DNA of 64,000 bases. Origin: Acanthochlamys bracteata (taxonomy: Eukaryota > Streptophyta > Magnoliopsida > Pandanales > Velloziaceae). The translations under genes were made by a program, and so were the position numbers. The notes beneath the pieces were generated by a model. That model was not told the origin of the DNA. It ran no database searches and was given only the letters and a program-made list of their open reading frames with translations. Positions 23,926 through 36,332 of the stretch are shown here, piece by piece; the stretch's first letter is position 1; every line of letters starts with the position of its first letter. The stretch is from NCBI GenBank assembly GCA_019914995.1, contig CM034130.1, forward strand, positions 9,734,001-9,798,000. The letters run 5' to 3'.

Positions 23926-24670
23926 CTGGAAAAAAAGAAAGAAATATTAAGTGGACGAGGAGAGTCCACCACTCACCAACCTGCAGGTTTTAATTTCTCA
24001 TACTTAGTTCCTCAAACATTTAGAAGGACATCATAAAAACAAGAAATCAAGCAGATTTATTGCAACTACGTATGCTGTAGCAGGTGAGTACATTTCTACT
24101 CCTTTACCTTTCTTCTCACTAGTCCTCTGTAGTTCTTCTACAGTTTATCCATGCCATTGTTTTTCCCTTATACCTTCTTCCTTGAACTGCTTGCTACACT
24201 GTATGACAGGTACTGCTGCAAAATATGTTTTGGTATAGTTAAACTCGATTGGCATGCATGTATGATAAAAGTCTCTGAGCTAAAACTCCATTCTTCCTTC
24301 GTTTCTTTTGATCGATCAACTGTTCATGCTTGCCAGTATCAGAATCCTCTGTAACATACCAAAACTACAGTTAGTTTACGGAAAAAAAAGAACTACACTA
24401 GTAGAGACTACAGAAACACTGCTCGAAAGAAAGCTCTATGAAGTTCTTGCTCTTGTATGTACTGTTGATTACCTGTAATAATTAGCTAAATATTCTCGTT
24501 ACAATCCCAGTTCCACAATAAGAAGGAAAACGGGCAGTTAAACAAGCCAACAAAATCCACCTAGAATTCATAACTTGTCATGCCTATGGCAACTTATGTT
24601 TGATTTCAGCTACAAACTACAGTCAAGATATGCACTGAACTAGTGTAACAATACTTACTTAACAGATGAG
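23926..24670. other. Promoter and leader region of the ABCG22-like gene
   Basis: No coding signal is seen. An acceptor-like CTTACTTAACAG ends at 24665, just before the start codon, so a leader intron is possible. Confidence 0.4.
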
Positions 24671-27600
24671 ATGGATTCAACACCACCACCAACAGCAGGG
24701 ATTGGCAGGACAAAATCAGACCAGATTGATACCGTTTCACTAAGACAATCGTTGGGCAGAACCGTATCAGCAGATGTCATCAGCACGACAGAGAGCAATG
24801 CTGGCCAGAACCTCTCCAGAAAATCAAGCTTCGGAAAGGTTAAACCCATGGGTTCTTCACCGGGCAAGAAAGGTCACCACTCGTCAAGGAAGTCGAGGAG
24901 TGGACAGCTGAATATTGACCTGGAGGAAGCCAAGAGCAGTGCTGCCCTCAGCCGTGCATCAAGCGCTAGTCTGGGCTTCTCGTTCTCCTTTACCGGCATT
25001 ACCGCACCACCTGAGGACATAATTGCTTACGCTAAGACATTTAGTGATGAAGATAATGGTAAATGAAACTCTAGAACTGAAGTTTTACTTGAAGAAATGG
25101 ATGTGCAAGTTACATGGGTGTAATTGATTATCTTGGCAACTGTAGATGCAGAAGCTGGAGAGAATAGAAGGAAGATAATCACAGAACCAACCCTGCCAAT
25201 CTTTGTGAAGGTAATCAAACTCAAAGGTACACAAGCATCTTTACCTACACAGAACCACAAAAATATATGAAGAGAACAGGAACAATGTAAAATGCTTAAG
25301 ATATCAATTTTTCACTTTTGATGACTTCGGGTGCTTATGCTCAGATGTGAAACTCTGCAAACTACACATATAGACACACTAACTTAATTTCTCATCAATT
25401 TTGCAGTTTACAGAGCTCCGCTACAAAGTAGTTATTAAAAGCGTGACAAATACCACAGAGAAAGAAATCATTAGGGGAATTTCAGGGTCAGCAAGCGCAG
25501 GAGAGGTTTTGGCCCTGATGGGACCCTCAGGCAGTGGGAAGACAACTCTCCTCAGTCTACTTGGTGGAAGAATAAACAGAAATACCATCGAAGGATCTAT
25601 CACTTACAATGACAAACCATACTCCAAGTTTCTAAAGCGAAGGTAACTACAGAAAGTAGAGTATAATAGCACACTACAAGCTCAGTTGAAGTAAGTATGC
25701 ATAGAAAGAAGCAATTAACAACATACAGTAGATCAAAAAACTAACTGGATCTTTCAATTAATAAACATGAATAATTGGAGAGTGTAAGTTTAAATAGCTT
25801 AACCACACTAGACTTAACTGATGCAGTAGTAACGCAAAGTAGTCCAATTTTCAGGGATGAGTCATAGTTAGGAAGCTTCTATATTAGTGTACCAGAAACA
25901 GAAAATGTTACTTTAGGTAATGTAACATTAGCGCATATGGCAGGATAGGGTTCGTGACTCAAGACGACGTTCTCTTTGCTCACCTCACTGTGAAAGAAAC
26001 ACTAACTTATGTGGCTCTCCTTCGCTTACCAAAGACAATGACTAGAAAACAAAAAGAAGAACGGGCTATGGATGTCATCTACGAGCTTGGACTTGAGAGG
26101 TACCAACATTTTTCCTCTATAGTATTTCATGGTTCCACCATCAATGAACTCATGACAATGGGCTTATATTTACTAAAACGGACTCAGACACTACAAAAGA
26201 TGCACTTTGACTATCTTGAACAGGTGCCAAGATACCATGATAGGTGGATCTTTCGTGCGTGGAGTATCAGGTGGGGAAAGAAAACGGGTTTGCATTGGAA
26301 ATGAGATCATCATCAATCCTTCATTGCTATTTCTAGATGAACCTACATCTGGCCTGGACTCTACAACCGCCCTAAGAATAGTTGATATATTACATGACAT
26401 AGCTGAGGTGAGTATTGGAAGAGATATGCCTTAATTTTCAGAAATCAGTAGATCCAACTATCTGTTTCAAGGTCTGGTGAAAATTTAAAGAATATACCAT
26501 TATGTTATTTGCGAAATATTTAAATGGGGCAAAAGTTGCTGATAAGAGGATAAACAAGAGTAGCAAAGAAAAAACTTACTCCTTTGGATGCTCCAAAAGC
26601 AAAATGCTAAGTAGAATATCAACTGAGGAGATCCTTAAAAGAGTATATAACCAGAGGGTAGTAACTGCAAATCAATAGGTTGGCTTTGAACTAAAATGAA
26701 GTTTCAAAGAACTGATCATAAAGGGCATGAAATAAAAACCATAGCCTGCAACAAAAGTAGCCCATTTTCGCATCTAGTGTTTCCTAAATGGCATGCAATC
26801 TACAGTTATGTAGTCACAGATCTCGATAAACTCCAATCGCTTTGGAAAATTAAGGTCCATGTGTTTATTTGTCTTATGGAACTTTCAATAAATGCGTTTT
26901 CGAGACTTAAAAAATGGCCGAAATCAACAGAAGTTTCTTGCTTTTACAGGCTGGCAGAACAGTGGTAACCACAATTCATCAACCATCAAGCAGACTCTTT
27001 CACAAATTTGATAAACTAATGCTTCTTGGAAAAGGAAGTTTGCTGTACTTTGGAAAGGCTTCAGAAGCTATGCTTTATTTTTCATCCATTGGATGTAATC
27101 CACTAATTGCAATGAATCCAGCAGAATTCCTGCTAGACCTTGCAAATGGAAATATTAATGATGCGTCAATACCTTCAGAATTGGAAGACAAAGTGCAGAT
27201 GGAGAATTTGAGCAGAGAAACAAGAAATGATAAACCTTTAGCAAAGGATGTACATGAGGTAAACTTTATCAAGCATACTCTCTATTAGCATTTTCTTTAA
27301 GCAAGAAAATTCCAACAAAGACACAAACTCCAAATTAATATTTACATCAAATAGATGGTCTGAAAATCATTCAAGCACAATTTATGTTAATATAGAAAAA
27401 ACTCATAGTGAAAGTTGATTTTAATATAGTATTAATGCTAGAAACTCCAAAAAGATACTGATTCAACATGTCGCATCATTTGAAACAGTACCTTGTGGAG
27501 TCCTACGAGACAAGAGTTGCTGATAAACAAAAGAAAAAGCTTCTAGCACCCATTCCCATTGATGAAGATTTGAAGGCTAAGGTTGTATCTCCGAAGAGAG

Positions 27601-29387
27601 AATGGGGAGCAAGTTGGTGGCAACAATTTATGATACTGTTTTGTAGAGGACTAAAAGAAAGGCGGCATGACTACCTCAGTTGGATGAGAATTACCCAAGT
27701 AATTGCAACTGCTCTTGTACTCGGTTTACTCTGGTGGCATTCAGATGGAACAACACCAAAACGTTTGCAAGATCAGGTATAATATTCACATAACTTCTCG
27801 GAACCTATACGTTAGGTAATACCACATGTCTTATCATGTTTATGCCTTGACTGATCATACAAATAGACTCTATTGTTAGTTAAGTTGCACTTGATAACGG
27901 ATCCATCGGCACTTAACCAAGTGCTATGCTCATGCACTCTCTCTCTCTCTCTCTCTATTAAACACTCAAACCATACTGCAGGCTGGGTTGCTATTCTTCA
28001 TTGCAGTCTTTTGGGGCTTCTTTCCAGTTTTCACAGCGATCTTCACATTTCCTCAAGAAAGAGCAATGCTGAATAAAGAAAGAGCTGTTGATATGTACAA
28101 GTTAAGTGCATACTTCATAGCCAGGACGACAAGTGACTTGCCATTAGACCTATTTTTGCCAGTGATATTTTTGCTCATTGTCTATTTCATGGCGGGCTTA
28201 AGACAAGGAGCAGGAACTTTCTTCCTAAGCATGCTTATTGTGTTCCTAAGTATAGTTGCTGCCCAGGTATGCATAATAAACATAGTAAACCATGCACTCA
28301 CAACTAAAAAGGGATGCAAAGAGACAAATATCTTGAATTGATCTTGTCATGATTCTCCTTATAGAGCTACTATTGTGCTATCGAACAGGGTCTTGGATTG
28401 GCAATTGGAGCTAGTGTCATGGACGTTAAAAAGGCAACCACACTAGCTTCAGTCACGGTAATGACATTCATGCTGTCTGGCGGTTTCTTCGTGAAGGTAT
28501 GTATTGTTCTGAAAGGCTCTCTCTAGGTTAATTGTATGTATTAACTTCTTTATGACAATCTTTACATTTTATTTCCTTTTTGCGGGCCATGTAAGATATA
28601 CAACATTCCACTAGTGATAAAACTATTGGATTCATGGACCAAAAAATATTAAAACAAAATAAAAATAATGTAGCTACTAGAAGATCTGCAGGAACTGTAT
28701 ATAATTCTAAATATGGCGAGATGTCACCTATTAGTCATTCATGGGTGTATTAGAACATCGGGTCTAGGGAATCATAATTTTCTTCTTTGCACTTTCAACC
28801 AATCATTTAGAATGCGTTTGAAATTACTTATAAAATTAAATTTTTATAAAATAAAAATATTTTTATTTTTTTATTTTTAAAAAATAATAATAATATGTAA
28901 TAAAAAAATTTTATTACGTGAAATTTTTTTTAAATTATCTAAAATTTTAAATAAAATTTTTAAATATCTATAAAATATGTATGAAATAAAAAAAAATTAA
29001 AAAATAATTTTTCAAATGGGATGCCAAAACGCACCCTTACACTGTTCAAAATTCTTTGTTTTTCTTACTTAAAGCTTTTTCTTTCTCTGAAATTTCAATT
29101 TAACTTACCTGGACAGCATATTTTTCAAACGACCATACTCTAATGCACCATATTTTGTCATTATACAGAGAGTTCCAGCGTTCATATCATGGGTCCGTTA
29201 CCTGTCATTCAACTACCATACCTACAGATTATTAGTCAAGGTGCAGTATCACCATGTACCGCCATTTTTGGATGTCTACAATCTTGGAAATGGTGTCACA
29301 GAAGTTCTTGCCATGATAGCCATGGTCTTTGGTTATCGACTACTGGCATATATATCCCTTAGAAAAATGACGCTCCAGACAAGCTGA
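24671..29387 (+). CDS. ABCG22: ABC transporter G family half-transporter, ABCG22-like
   Basis: Ten exons fit in phase: 24671-25058, 25146-25210, 25407-25642, 25944-26099, 26224-26407, 26950-27258, 27489-27776, 27982-28266, 28389-28496 and 29169-29387, about 745 residues (Arabidopsis ABCG22 is 751). The soluble N-terminus carries [17 protein letters not shown], typical of ABCG22. The nucleotide-binding domain has Walker [10 protein letters not shown] (190-198), Q-loop Gln236, signature VSGGE (296-300), Walker B LLFLDE (316-321) and the switch His353. The C-terminal half (447-745) has six predicted membrane spans (for example [20 protein letters not shown]). The Arabidopsis relative is linked to guard-cell water loss and abscisic acid; the substrate is not settled. 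An out-of-frame ATG at 24666 opens a 25-codon frame overlapping the start. All key residues are intact. Confidence 0.95.
28808..29038. repeat. AT-rich GCGTTT-type MITE inside the last ABCG22 intron
   Basis: Left end GAATGCGTTTGAAATTAC, right end GCCAAAACGCACCC, A/T-rich interior. It sits in the 672-bp intron between exons 9 and 10 of the transporter and accounts for much of its length. Confidence 0.5.
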
Positions 29388-30102
29388 TGTGCAGCAAGAC
29401 CTGAAGCACACCATTGGAGAATATTTTGCCGGAATTGCTCGCTCCTCAAGCCTGAACATGTAGAGGGAAACCTCTCACATAGCTTAGAATGACTAGCTAC
29501 AATTATGTAGATAGCCCAAGAATGTTAAAGATAATATAATAGCATCACTTGGATGTGCAAATTTTACTTGTTATAATAGAAAACATAAGGTTTCTTGCTA
29601 TTCCGATTTTTTAGTGCAAGTGACTGCTTTCAAATTAACATGCTGGTGGTTGAAGAGGGAAAGGAAGGAAACTGATTAGGGAACGTTCAGGAGTTTTTTT
29701 CCAAAAAAAAAATTTTTTTTAAAATTTTTAAAAATAAGTTTTATTTTTTATTTAAAAAAATAAAAATAAGTAATAAAAAATGTTTATGATGTAAAATTTT
29801 TTTGTATTATTAAAATTTTTTAAAAAATTTATAAAATATTTTAAAAATTTTATTAAAAAATATAAAATAAAAAGTTGAAAAAAAAGCTCTCTCAAATATT
29901 TTATAGTAATATCAACAAAAAGTGATTGATAGATAGATACATTGAACAAAGAAAAATGTGAGGAAAGATGCCATCGAAATATAGCTTGAATTAGGATGTG
30001 GAAATGAAAAGGCAAGGTGTAATCAAAATTACTCTCCTACAAAGTGGAAGCAGGAAATTAAAAACGGGTTAGGTGCATTTTTGTAACTCACGAAGTCTTT
30101 TG

Positions 30103-30350
30103 TGAGTGTTTATAAAATAAAATTTTTTTAAAATAAAAGATATTTTTATTTTTTTTAAAAAATAAATTTTATTTTTTTATTTTTAAAAAATAATAAAAAT
30201 ATGTAATAAAAAGATCTCATTTTATAAAATTTTTTTACACTTTCTAAAGTTTTAAATAAATTTTTTATATATTTATAAAATATATATTAAAAAATATAAA
30301 ATAAAAAAAAATTACAAAACAGTTTTTAAAAAGTTAAACCGAACGCACTG
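30103..30350. repeat. AT-rich GCGTTT-type element
   Basis: Left side GAGTGTTTATAAAATAAAA; right end AACCGAACGCACTG. A/T-rich interior with complementary halves. Confidence 0.45.
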
Positions 30351-30762
30351 TATCCATCTCTCTCTCTCTTAACAGCATTGGCAATTTCATTGTAGTGGCT
30401 AATGTTGAAAGCATGAATCTTCATTTATATTGAGGAAATATAATTCTTGAAGACGTTCTAAATTATCCAATTTGAGCCACTGGAAGCATCTGATGATTTC
30501 ATAATGGATATTGGTAGCAAGATGGCGATAGAATTCGAGCAATTGTGAGTGTGTTGTTTTGAATTAAAAAAGAGTTATTGACATTGAGTTACTGAAAAAA
30601 GTTTATAAAAGTGTATTTATTTTTTAAAATAAAAAATGAATTGAAAATGAATTTATTTTTTTTTTTTAAAAATAAAATAATTTTTTTATAAAAAAGTGGA
30701 TAATTAGAATAAAAAACATACTTGTAGCTCTTAAGAGATATAGCTAGTTATTTATGGACTAG

Positions 30763-30993
30763 TGGTGCGTTTGGTTTAACTTATCACGAAAATAATTTTT
30801 TAATATAGATTTTGAAAATATTTATAGAATTTATTTAAAATTTTAAAAAATATAGAAAAATTTTACGTAATAAGATTTTTTTATTGCATATTTTTATTTT
30901 TTTAAAAATAAAAAAATAGAATTCGTTTTTAAAAAAATAAAAATATTTTCTATTTAAGAAAAGTTATATTTCAGAAGCATTCCTAAACGCTCC
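30763..30993. repeat. AT-rich GCGTTT-type MITE
   Basis: Left end GGTGCGTTTGGTTTAAC, right end CCTAAACGCTCC; CTAG flanks both sides closely. One of the clearest members of the family in the window. Confidence 0.5.
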
Positions 30994-31100
30994 CTAGTTC
31001 TTACTTTAACCAGGTAAAAGTTATCTTACTAACCAATCACGCATGAGATATGCACCCTGTTATTTTAGTTGAATTAGTGGATATTTGAAAGAGTTTAACA

Positions 31101-31928
31101 CATAATTATAAGAACTGAATCGGACGTCGAACCGAAAAACTATCCGAGTCATGATTTTTGAATTGACCCTCCATCAATGAGTTGACTTGTTGGGTCAATA
31201 ATATTAAAGCATCCACGAGAGCGAGAAGGCTGCATCGTCAACGTTATTCTTCGACCAACAACAAACACAGCAACAAACTTAGTTACTTTTTACCAATAAT
31301 AATAACAATCATAGTGAAAAATTTACTGTCATTATGGCACTATCAACAATAACAGCAGCAACAATTACAGTAAAAATTAGAGTATTTTTATTATGATATT
31401 ACCACGAACAACAGTAGTAACAATAATCAAAACGAACATTAAAATATTACCACTATGGCATTACTACTGCCACTAATAATAATAATAATAATTTATAATG
31501 AGAAATTATTTAAATAGGAGATTAGAAGAAGATAAAATCATAAAACAAAAAAATTCTAAAAGAGACAACCAACTTTTTTGAATATACATATTTAAATCTA
31601 AATATTTTACAATATAAAAATTAAAAAATACTAATAATTGATATTTACTAATGAGACATAACTAATTCTATTTTTACATTATCATATCCAAATATAAAAT
31701 CTAAACTATATATTATTTTTCAACATATGACTATTAATAATTATTTTTACATCAAATATATTATCAATTTAAATTTTTTAATTTTTAAAATTTTTATTCA
31801 ACTCGATTTGATCTGGACGGACGGAGAGACCGGATTAAAGCAGGTCAATCAATCAGCTAAGAACGGATTGAAAAAAATCCGATTCGATTTACCGTCCGTA
31901 TCAACGATTTCCGGATTTGACAACTATA
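31101..31928. mobile_element. hAT-type MITE, 828 bp, copy 1
   Basis: Starts CATAATTATAAGAACTG and ends TTTGACAACTATA, imperfect inverted ends, flanked by GTTTAACA (31093-31100) and GTGTAACA (31929-31936), an 8-bp duplication with one mismatch. Subterminal sequence is rich in CCGGATT/GAATCGG motifs and the middle in (AAT)n- and (CAA)n-like runs. It has no transposase. It matches the element at 52879-53645 in opposite orientation. Confidence 0.7.
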
Positions 31929-31936
31929 GTGTAACA

Positions 31937-32316
31937 TCTCATTTTTATTCCAAAAAATTTTATTTCATATTTTTAAATAAAGCTTGTAAAATAGTTTACA
32001 GAATTTTTTTGAAATTTAGAAAATATAAAAAAATTTTACGTCCTAAGATTTATTATTAAATATTATTTTTATTTTTTTAGTCAAAAAAGTAGGTCATTTT
32101 AAAAAAATTTAAAATACACTCTTTTTCAAAAAAAAAAAATCAAATAAGCACTTCAAAATATCTTACAAAAAGTCTTTTAAAGTGTTTATAAAAAATATTT
32201 TGAAATAAAATTATTTTAAAATTTTAAATAAATTTTACAAAATATTAGAAATATTTATTAAAAATTTAAAAGTGTTTGTCTTCATAACACCGTAAAGGCG
32301 CGTTATTTGACCTTAA
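31937..32316. repeat. AT-rich stretch resembling the MITE family
   Basis: Between the hAT element and the Tourist-like element. Contains poly-A/poly-T blocks in the pattern of the AT-rich elements (ATATAAAAAAATTTTACG, TTTTTATAAATTT-like runs), but the ends are not clear. Confidence 0.3.
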
Positions 32317-32528
32317 GGGTGTGTTCTTTTGCACCCAGAAGTCACTTCTTTTCTATTAAGAAGTCACTTCTAACTCACTTTTTATTACAAAAAGAATATA
32401 AAAAATCACTTTCAACACATTTTCCAATACAAAAACAACACATCACTTCCAATAATACTATTTCAAATAACTCATTTCTAAAAACTCACTTCTAAAGAAC
32501 TCACTTCCAAAGCCAAAAAAACACACCC
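32317..32528. mobile_element. Tourist-like (PIF/Harbinger) MITE, 212 bp
   Basis: Ends GGGTGTGTTCTTTT and AAAAAAACACACCC form an inverted repeat; TAA flanks both sides (32314-32316 and 32529-32531), the 3-bp duplication expected of Tourist elements. The interior contains many copies of a TCACTTCT-like motif. It lies about 0.57 kb upstream of the RHF2A-like start codon. Confidence 0.65.
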
Positions 32529-32591
32529 TAAATGGGTTAGCTAATAGTTAAAGACCGCCCAAACGGTTTAAGCTTTCAACCGTCGTCATCC

Positions 32592-32627
32592 TCACCGTCA
32601 CCGTCACCGTCACCGTCACCGTCACCA
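32592..32627. repeat. (TCACCG)n hexanucleotide microsatellite
   Basis: Six near-perfect units of TCACCG in the presumed promoter of the RHF2A-like gene. An AAAATATAAA stretch follows about 10 bp later and could act as its TATA element. Confidence 0.8.
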
Positions 32628-33094
32628 TTTCATAAAATATAAAGAAGAAAAACACGAGTTACACAGCACAACACTCGTCTCCTCCTCGCTTCTTCTTTGT
32701 TCCCTTGAATCCCCACGCGCTTTAGTTAATTATTTTTATTACTATATTATTTTTTTTCTCTTCTTCTGCTTCTTCTTTCTCGGTAGATTCGATCTTCTCT
32801 TTGCTATGTTTCCTTCACTCAGTTCCTCGTAGATCGATCGGATATCAATTGATTGCTTTCCGAATCACCCAGAGAGGAATCGCTCATTCAAGCTCAGTCC
32901 TCGGCCAGGCTAGAGACAGGTGTATTCGTTTATCTACAGGTATTCTACTGCGTTATCCATTGGGATCTCTCTCTCTTGCTCTCAAATTTAGCCACTCGCT
33001 CAAGAATTGATTCAATTTGATTCCACCTACTGAATGAGCAAATAATTGATCGATTGATTGATTGGTTGTGGATAGACTGCACGGATCGGTTGCG

Positions 33095-35041
33095 ATGGAA
33101 GAGGAATCCAAGATGCCGGAATGTCACCACTCATCGGCAGCAGCATTCGTCGAAGGAGGAATCCAAGACGCATGCGATGACTCATGTAGCATCTGCCTCG
33201 AATCCTTCTCCGAGACAGATCCTTCTACCGTAATTTTCTGTTTAACTTAGATTCCTCTATTGACAATTGTTTGATTGATTGATAATTCACCAGGATTCAT
33301 GAAGAGCGAAGCAAAAAGCTGTCTTTTCTGTCCTCTCTGATTCCATAATAGTCATAATAGTTGTGATTATGCAGGTAACTGGATGCAAGCATGAGTTCCA
33401 TCTTCAGTGCATTCTTGAATGGTAAGTCATTCTTTGTTTTGTTCATTGTTAAAGGTCTTTCTTTTGGTTTTCTTTCCTCTCTCTCATTAAACCTGAGATT
33501 TAGTTGTTGGTCCTGTGATCAGGGTAGCTCTGATTACTATTAGTGAAAGTGAAGCCTAATGTATCGTTTGTTCATTTTTCGGCAATGAATTTTCTCTCTT
33601 AGATTCTCACTCTTCAATGTTAATATGATCTGGCCTCCTCTTCTGAAACGCAGAGTTCTCACAAAATTCAATGGTAACTTTGATGATGTTGTTTTAGGTG
33701 CCAGAGAAGCTCACAGTGCCCAATGTGTTGGCAACCTATAAGCTTGAAGGACCCAACTAGGTACACTATACATGGCTCTAACTTCTTCTTCTATACACTG
33801 TCGCTTTCCATATTCATTGAGAATTGTGGCACTATTTTACTGACACAGCCACGAACTTCTGGAGGCTGTTGAAAGGGAGAGGAATATTAGAACTAATCAA
33901 ACAAGAACAACTGCTATTTTTCATCATCCTGCTCTTGGAGAATTTGAACTGCAGCACGTGAGTTGATTTAGCACTTCCCTTTTTGTTTGCATATAGTGCT
34001 TGGGGACCAGTTACATACCTGAAGATGAAAGCATGTAGGCTTACAGTCGTATGTTGTTACAGTTGCCCATTGGTGCAAACGATGCTGATCTTGAGGAACA
34101 GATATTGCAGCACCTGGCTGCTGCAGCTGCAATAGGAAGAACACATCATCTTGCTAGAAGAGAAGGACGTGGTAGGTCAGGAGGCAACAACAGACCGCAG
34201 TTTTTGGTCTTCTCTAGACATCCTAGTGCACCATCTGCCGGATCTGTTTCTACCTCATCTGCACCAGTTGAAGTTGAAAATGAGCCAACTTCTAGTGCAA
34301 TTTCTCCTCGAACTTCACGTAACGCTGAACCAGTGAATGAAGATAGTGTCCCCCAAATCATTCAATCCCAAGTCGAAGGGGTTGCAAACTTCCATTCTGG
34401 GCCTGCAGCTGCTGCTACTGCTGCTGTCAGTAGGTCTCCTTCTGACACGAGGTATTCTCAAAATGCTTAGTGTATATGACCAAAAGTATTTCCTTTATTG
34501 TTTGAGACCGTTGAGTATCAGTGATGTCATATGAATTTTGTACCAGGAGTTATCTTGGTCAGAATTCTCCTGTTAGCCAGGATAGGGCGGGGCACTCAGA
34601 TTTCCAGTCCTTTTCCGAGTCACTAAAATCTCGCATAAATGCTGTATCCATGAGGTAAAATATTTTGCAGACATCTTTAGGACGTTAGAATCTGTGGGTT
34701 AGGTTGTAATTTATGAGTGTTCTATCAGGTATAAGGAGTCCTTTACAAAGAGCACAAGGGGATGGAAGGAAAGGTTGTTTTCTCGTAGCAGCTCTGTGGC
34801 TGATATTGGTTCTGAAGTCAGGAGAGAGGTTAATGCCGGAATTGCCACTGTATCAAGGATGATTGAGCGTCTTGAGACGAGAGAGAGCAGAATAGAATCC
34901 ACTAGTTCCACCACGCACAGCAGCGAAGGTGCTTCAGCTGGAGCGCAACCAAATGGGGAGGCTGCTGAAAACTATACAGAAAATCTTCAAACTGGCAATA
35001 ACGTATCAGCTTCTCATGCCACAACTTCAGCGTCAACTTGA
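33095..35041 (+). CDS. RHF2A: RING-H2 E3 ubiquitin ligase, RHF2A-like
   Basis: Seven exons fit in phase: 33095-33229, 33375-33421, 33698-33760, 33849-33957, 34063-34451, 34547-34654 and 34729-35041, about 387 residues. The RING-H2 domain is complete: Cys31, Cys34, Cys49, His51, His54, Cys57, Cys68, Cys71. The sequence AAAFVEGGIQDACDD before it, LKDPTSHELLEAVERERN after it and the C-terminal SFSESLKSRINAVSMRYKES and EVRREVNAGIATVSRMIERL blocks match Arabidopsis RHF2A as I know it. The middle is Ser/Pro-rich and poorly ordered. In Arabidopsis RHF1A and RHF2A act together in gametophyte cell-cycle progression by targeting the CDK inhibitor KRP6; the same role is inferred here. It is intact. The ATG at 33095 is the first one in frame. 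Confidence 0.93.
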
Positions 35042-36332
35042 GCTATGTCATCAATTATTCATATTTGTTACTGCTTTGACATCCTCTTCTAGGTATGATT
35101 GTTTGACAGACCTTGTCATATAAAAATTAAGCATTTAAACATGTTTGTTTGCTCTTTTCTTCTTTATTCTTAGTCTCATGTTTGGAATTTGGAGTTCCCT
35201 CTTTTCCAATCTGCACTAGAATCTAGGTGTGGGTTTGTTTTGTTATCAGAATGTCGGTTTCCTTTGGACATCCATTAGAAGATGTAAAAGGACGAGTTTG
35301 GCATTTTCATTAGGTAGACTCTTGCTAGCTTTTGTTGGAGAATGCTGTTGAATTGTGACGGTTGTGAAAAATAATGTTTTCTGTCCTTGGGCTTCATTTG
35401 GAAGTTTTTCCCCCTTAAGAACTTAGCTAAATTTTAGTCATTTCAAGAAGATTTGCTTGGTATAGAACATGTTTTTGCATATACTCATGTTTTTCCTTCC
35501 CAATAATTATTGTAGATTATCTGAGTGAAATATTTGAACTTTTTGCAATGATGTTTTTGCAGGGTTGTAAATTCTTAATAGAGTGCAACGTTAGCATCTC
35601 TGGACTGTGAAAATCCTTCAGTTCATCCATAACCGCAATGGATTTGTAGAGAAATATGTAGCGGGAGCAACCTCTGCAGTAGTGACTATGGAGAATCTGC
35701 CGGACTCTCCATCAATTTGTTTTACCCATGTAAAGTATGTCAATAATAGACATTATGCTAGTTTTATAAATGGGCTTGTTGCACCAGATAACTATCTGTA
35801 CAATAGTAAAAGAAAGTAGTCTTTAGGTTTCAGATCTGTATACATTTTGTATTTGATGATTGACAATGGTATGCTGCAGCTCATGAGTTATGTTTTGAGC
35901 TCCCCCGACTGCTGATCTCTCTCCGGCAGGTTTTCCAATGTTCCACAGAACAATCTTTCCTATCATCATCAACAAATGTCTATCCAGACTGGTTCAATCA
36001 CTGTAAACTGTTACAGGATCCCTGATATCCTATCCTGTGTTGTAGCGTTGCCCTCTGCGAAGAGTAAGAGTTTTAACTTCAAACATGTAATATTCGAAAA
36101 ACATAAATTTCTATAAACTGAAAACAAAAATGGTTATTTGATACACGTTACAAATCTCATCCAAATGCTTAAACTCTCTTATTTATCAAGCATTAGTTAA
36201 GTACAATGGCCACATTCATAATATACATACAAGGGAGAAAAGAGTTTGTCTACAGATATTTGTGAGCACCCTAAAACTATGAAGCCTTAAAAATTCTCCA
36301 TAACCCACCCTTGTGCTTTTGGCGAAGGACCT
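35042..36332. other. 3' UTR and spacer
   Basis: Downstream of the RHF2A-like gene. Several short frames occur, but none has family character or splice support. No repeat of note. Confidence 0.4.

Larger units (their letters stand above)
29388..31100. other. Repeat-rich spacer
   Basis: 3' UTR of the transporter followed by several AT-rich elements (about 29690-29890, 30103-30350, 30590-30720 and 30763-30993) and a short (TC)n run near 30356. No gene seen. Confidence 0.5.
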
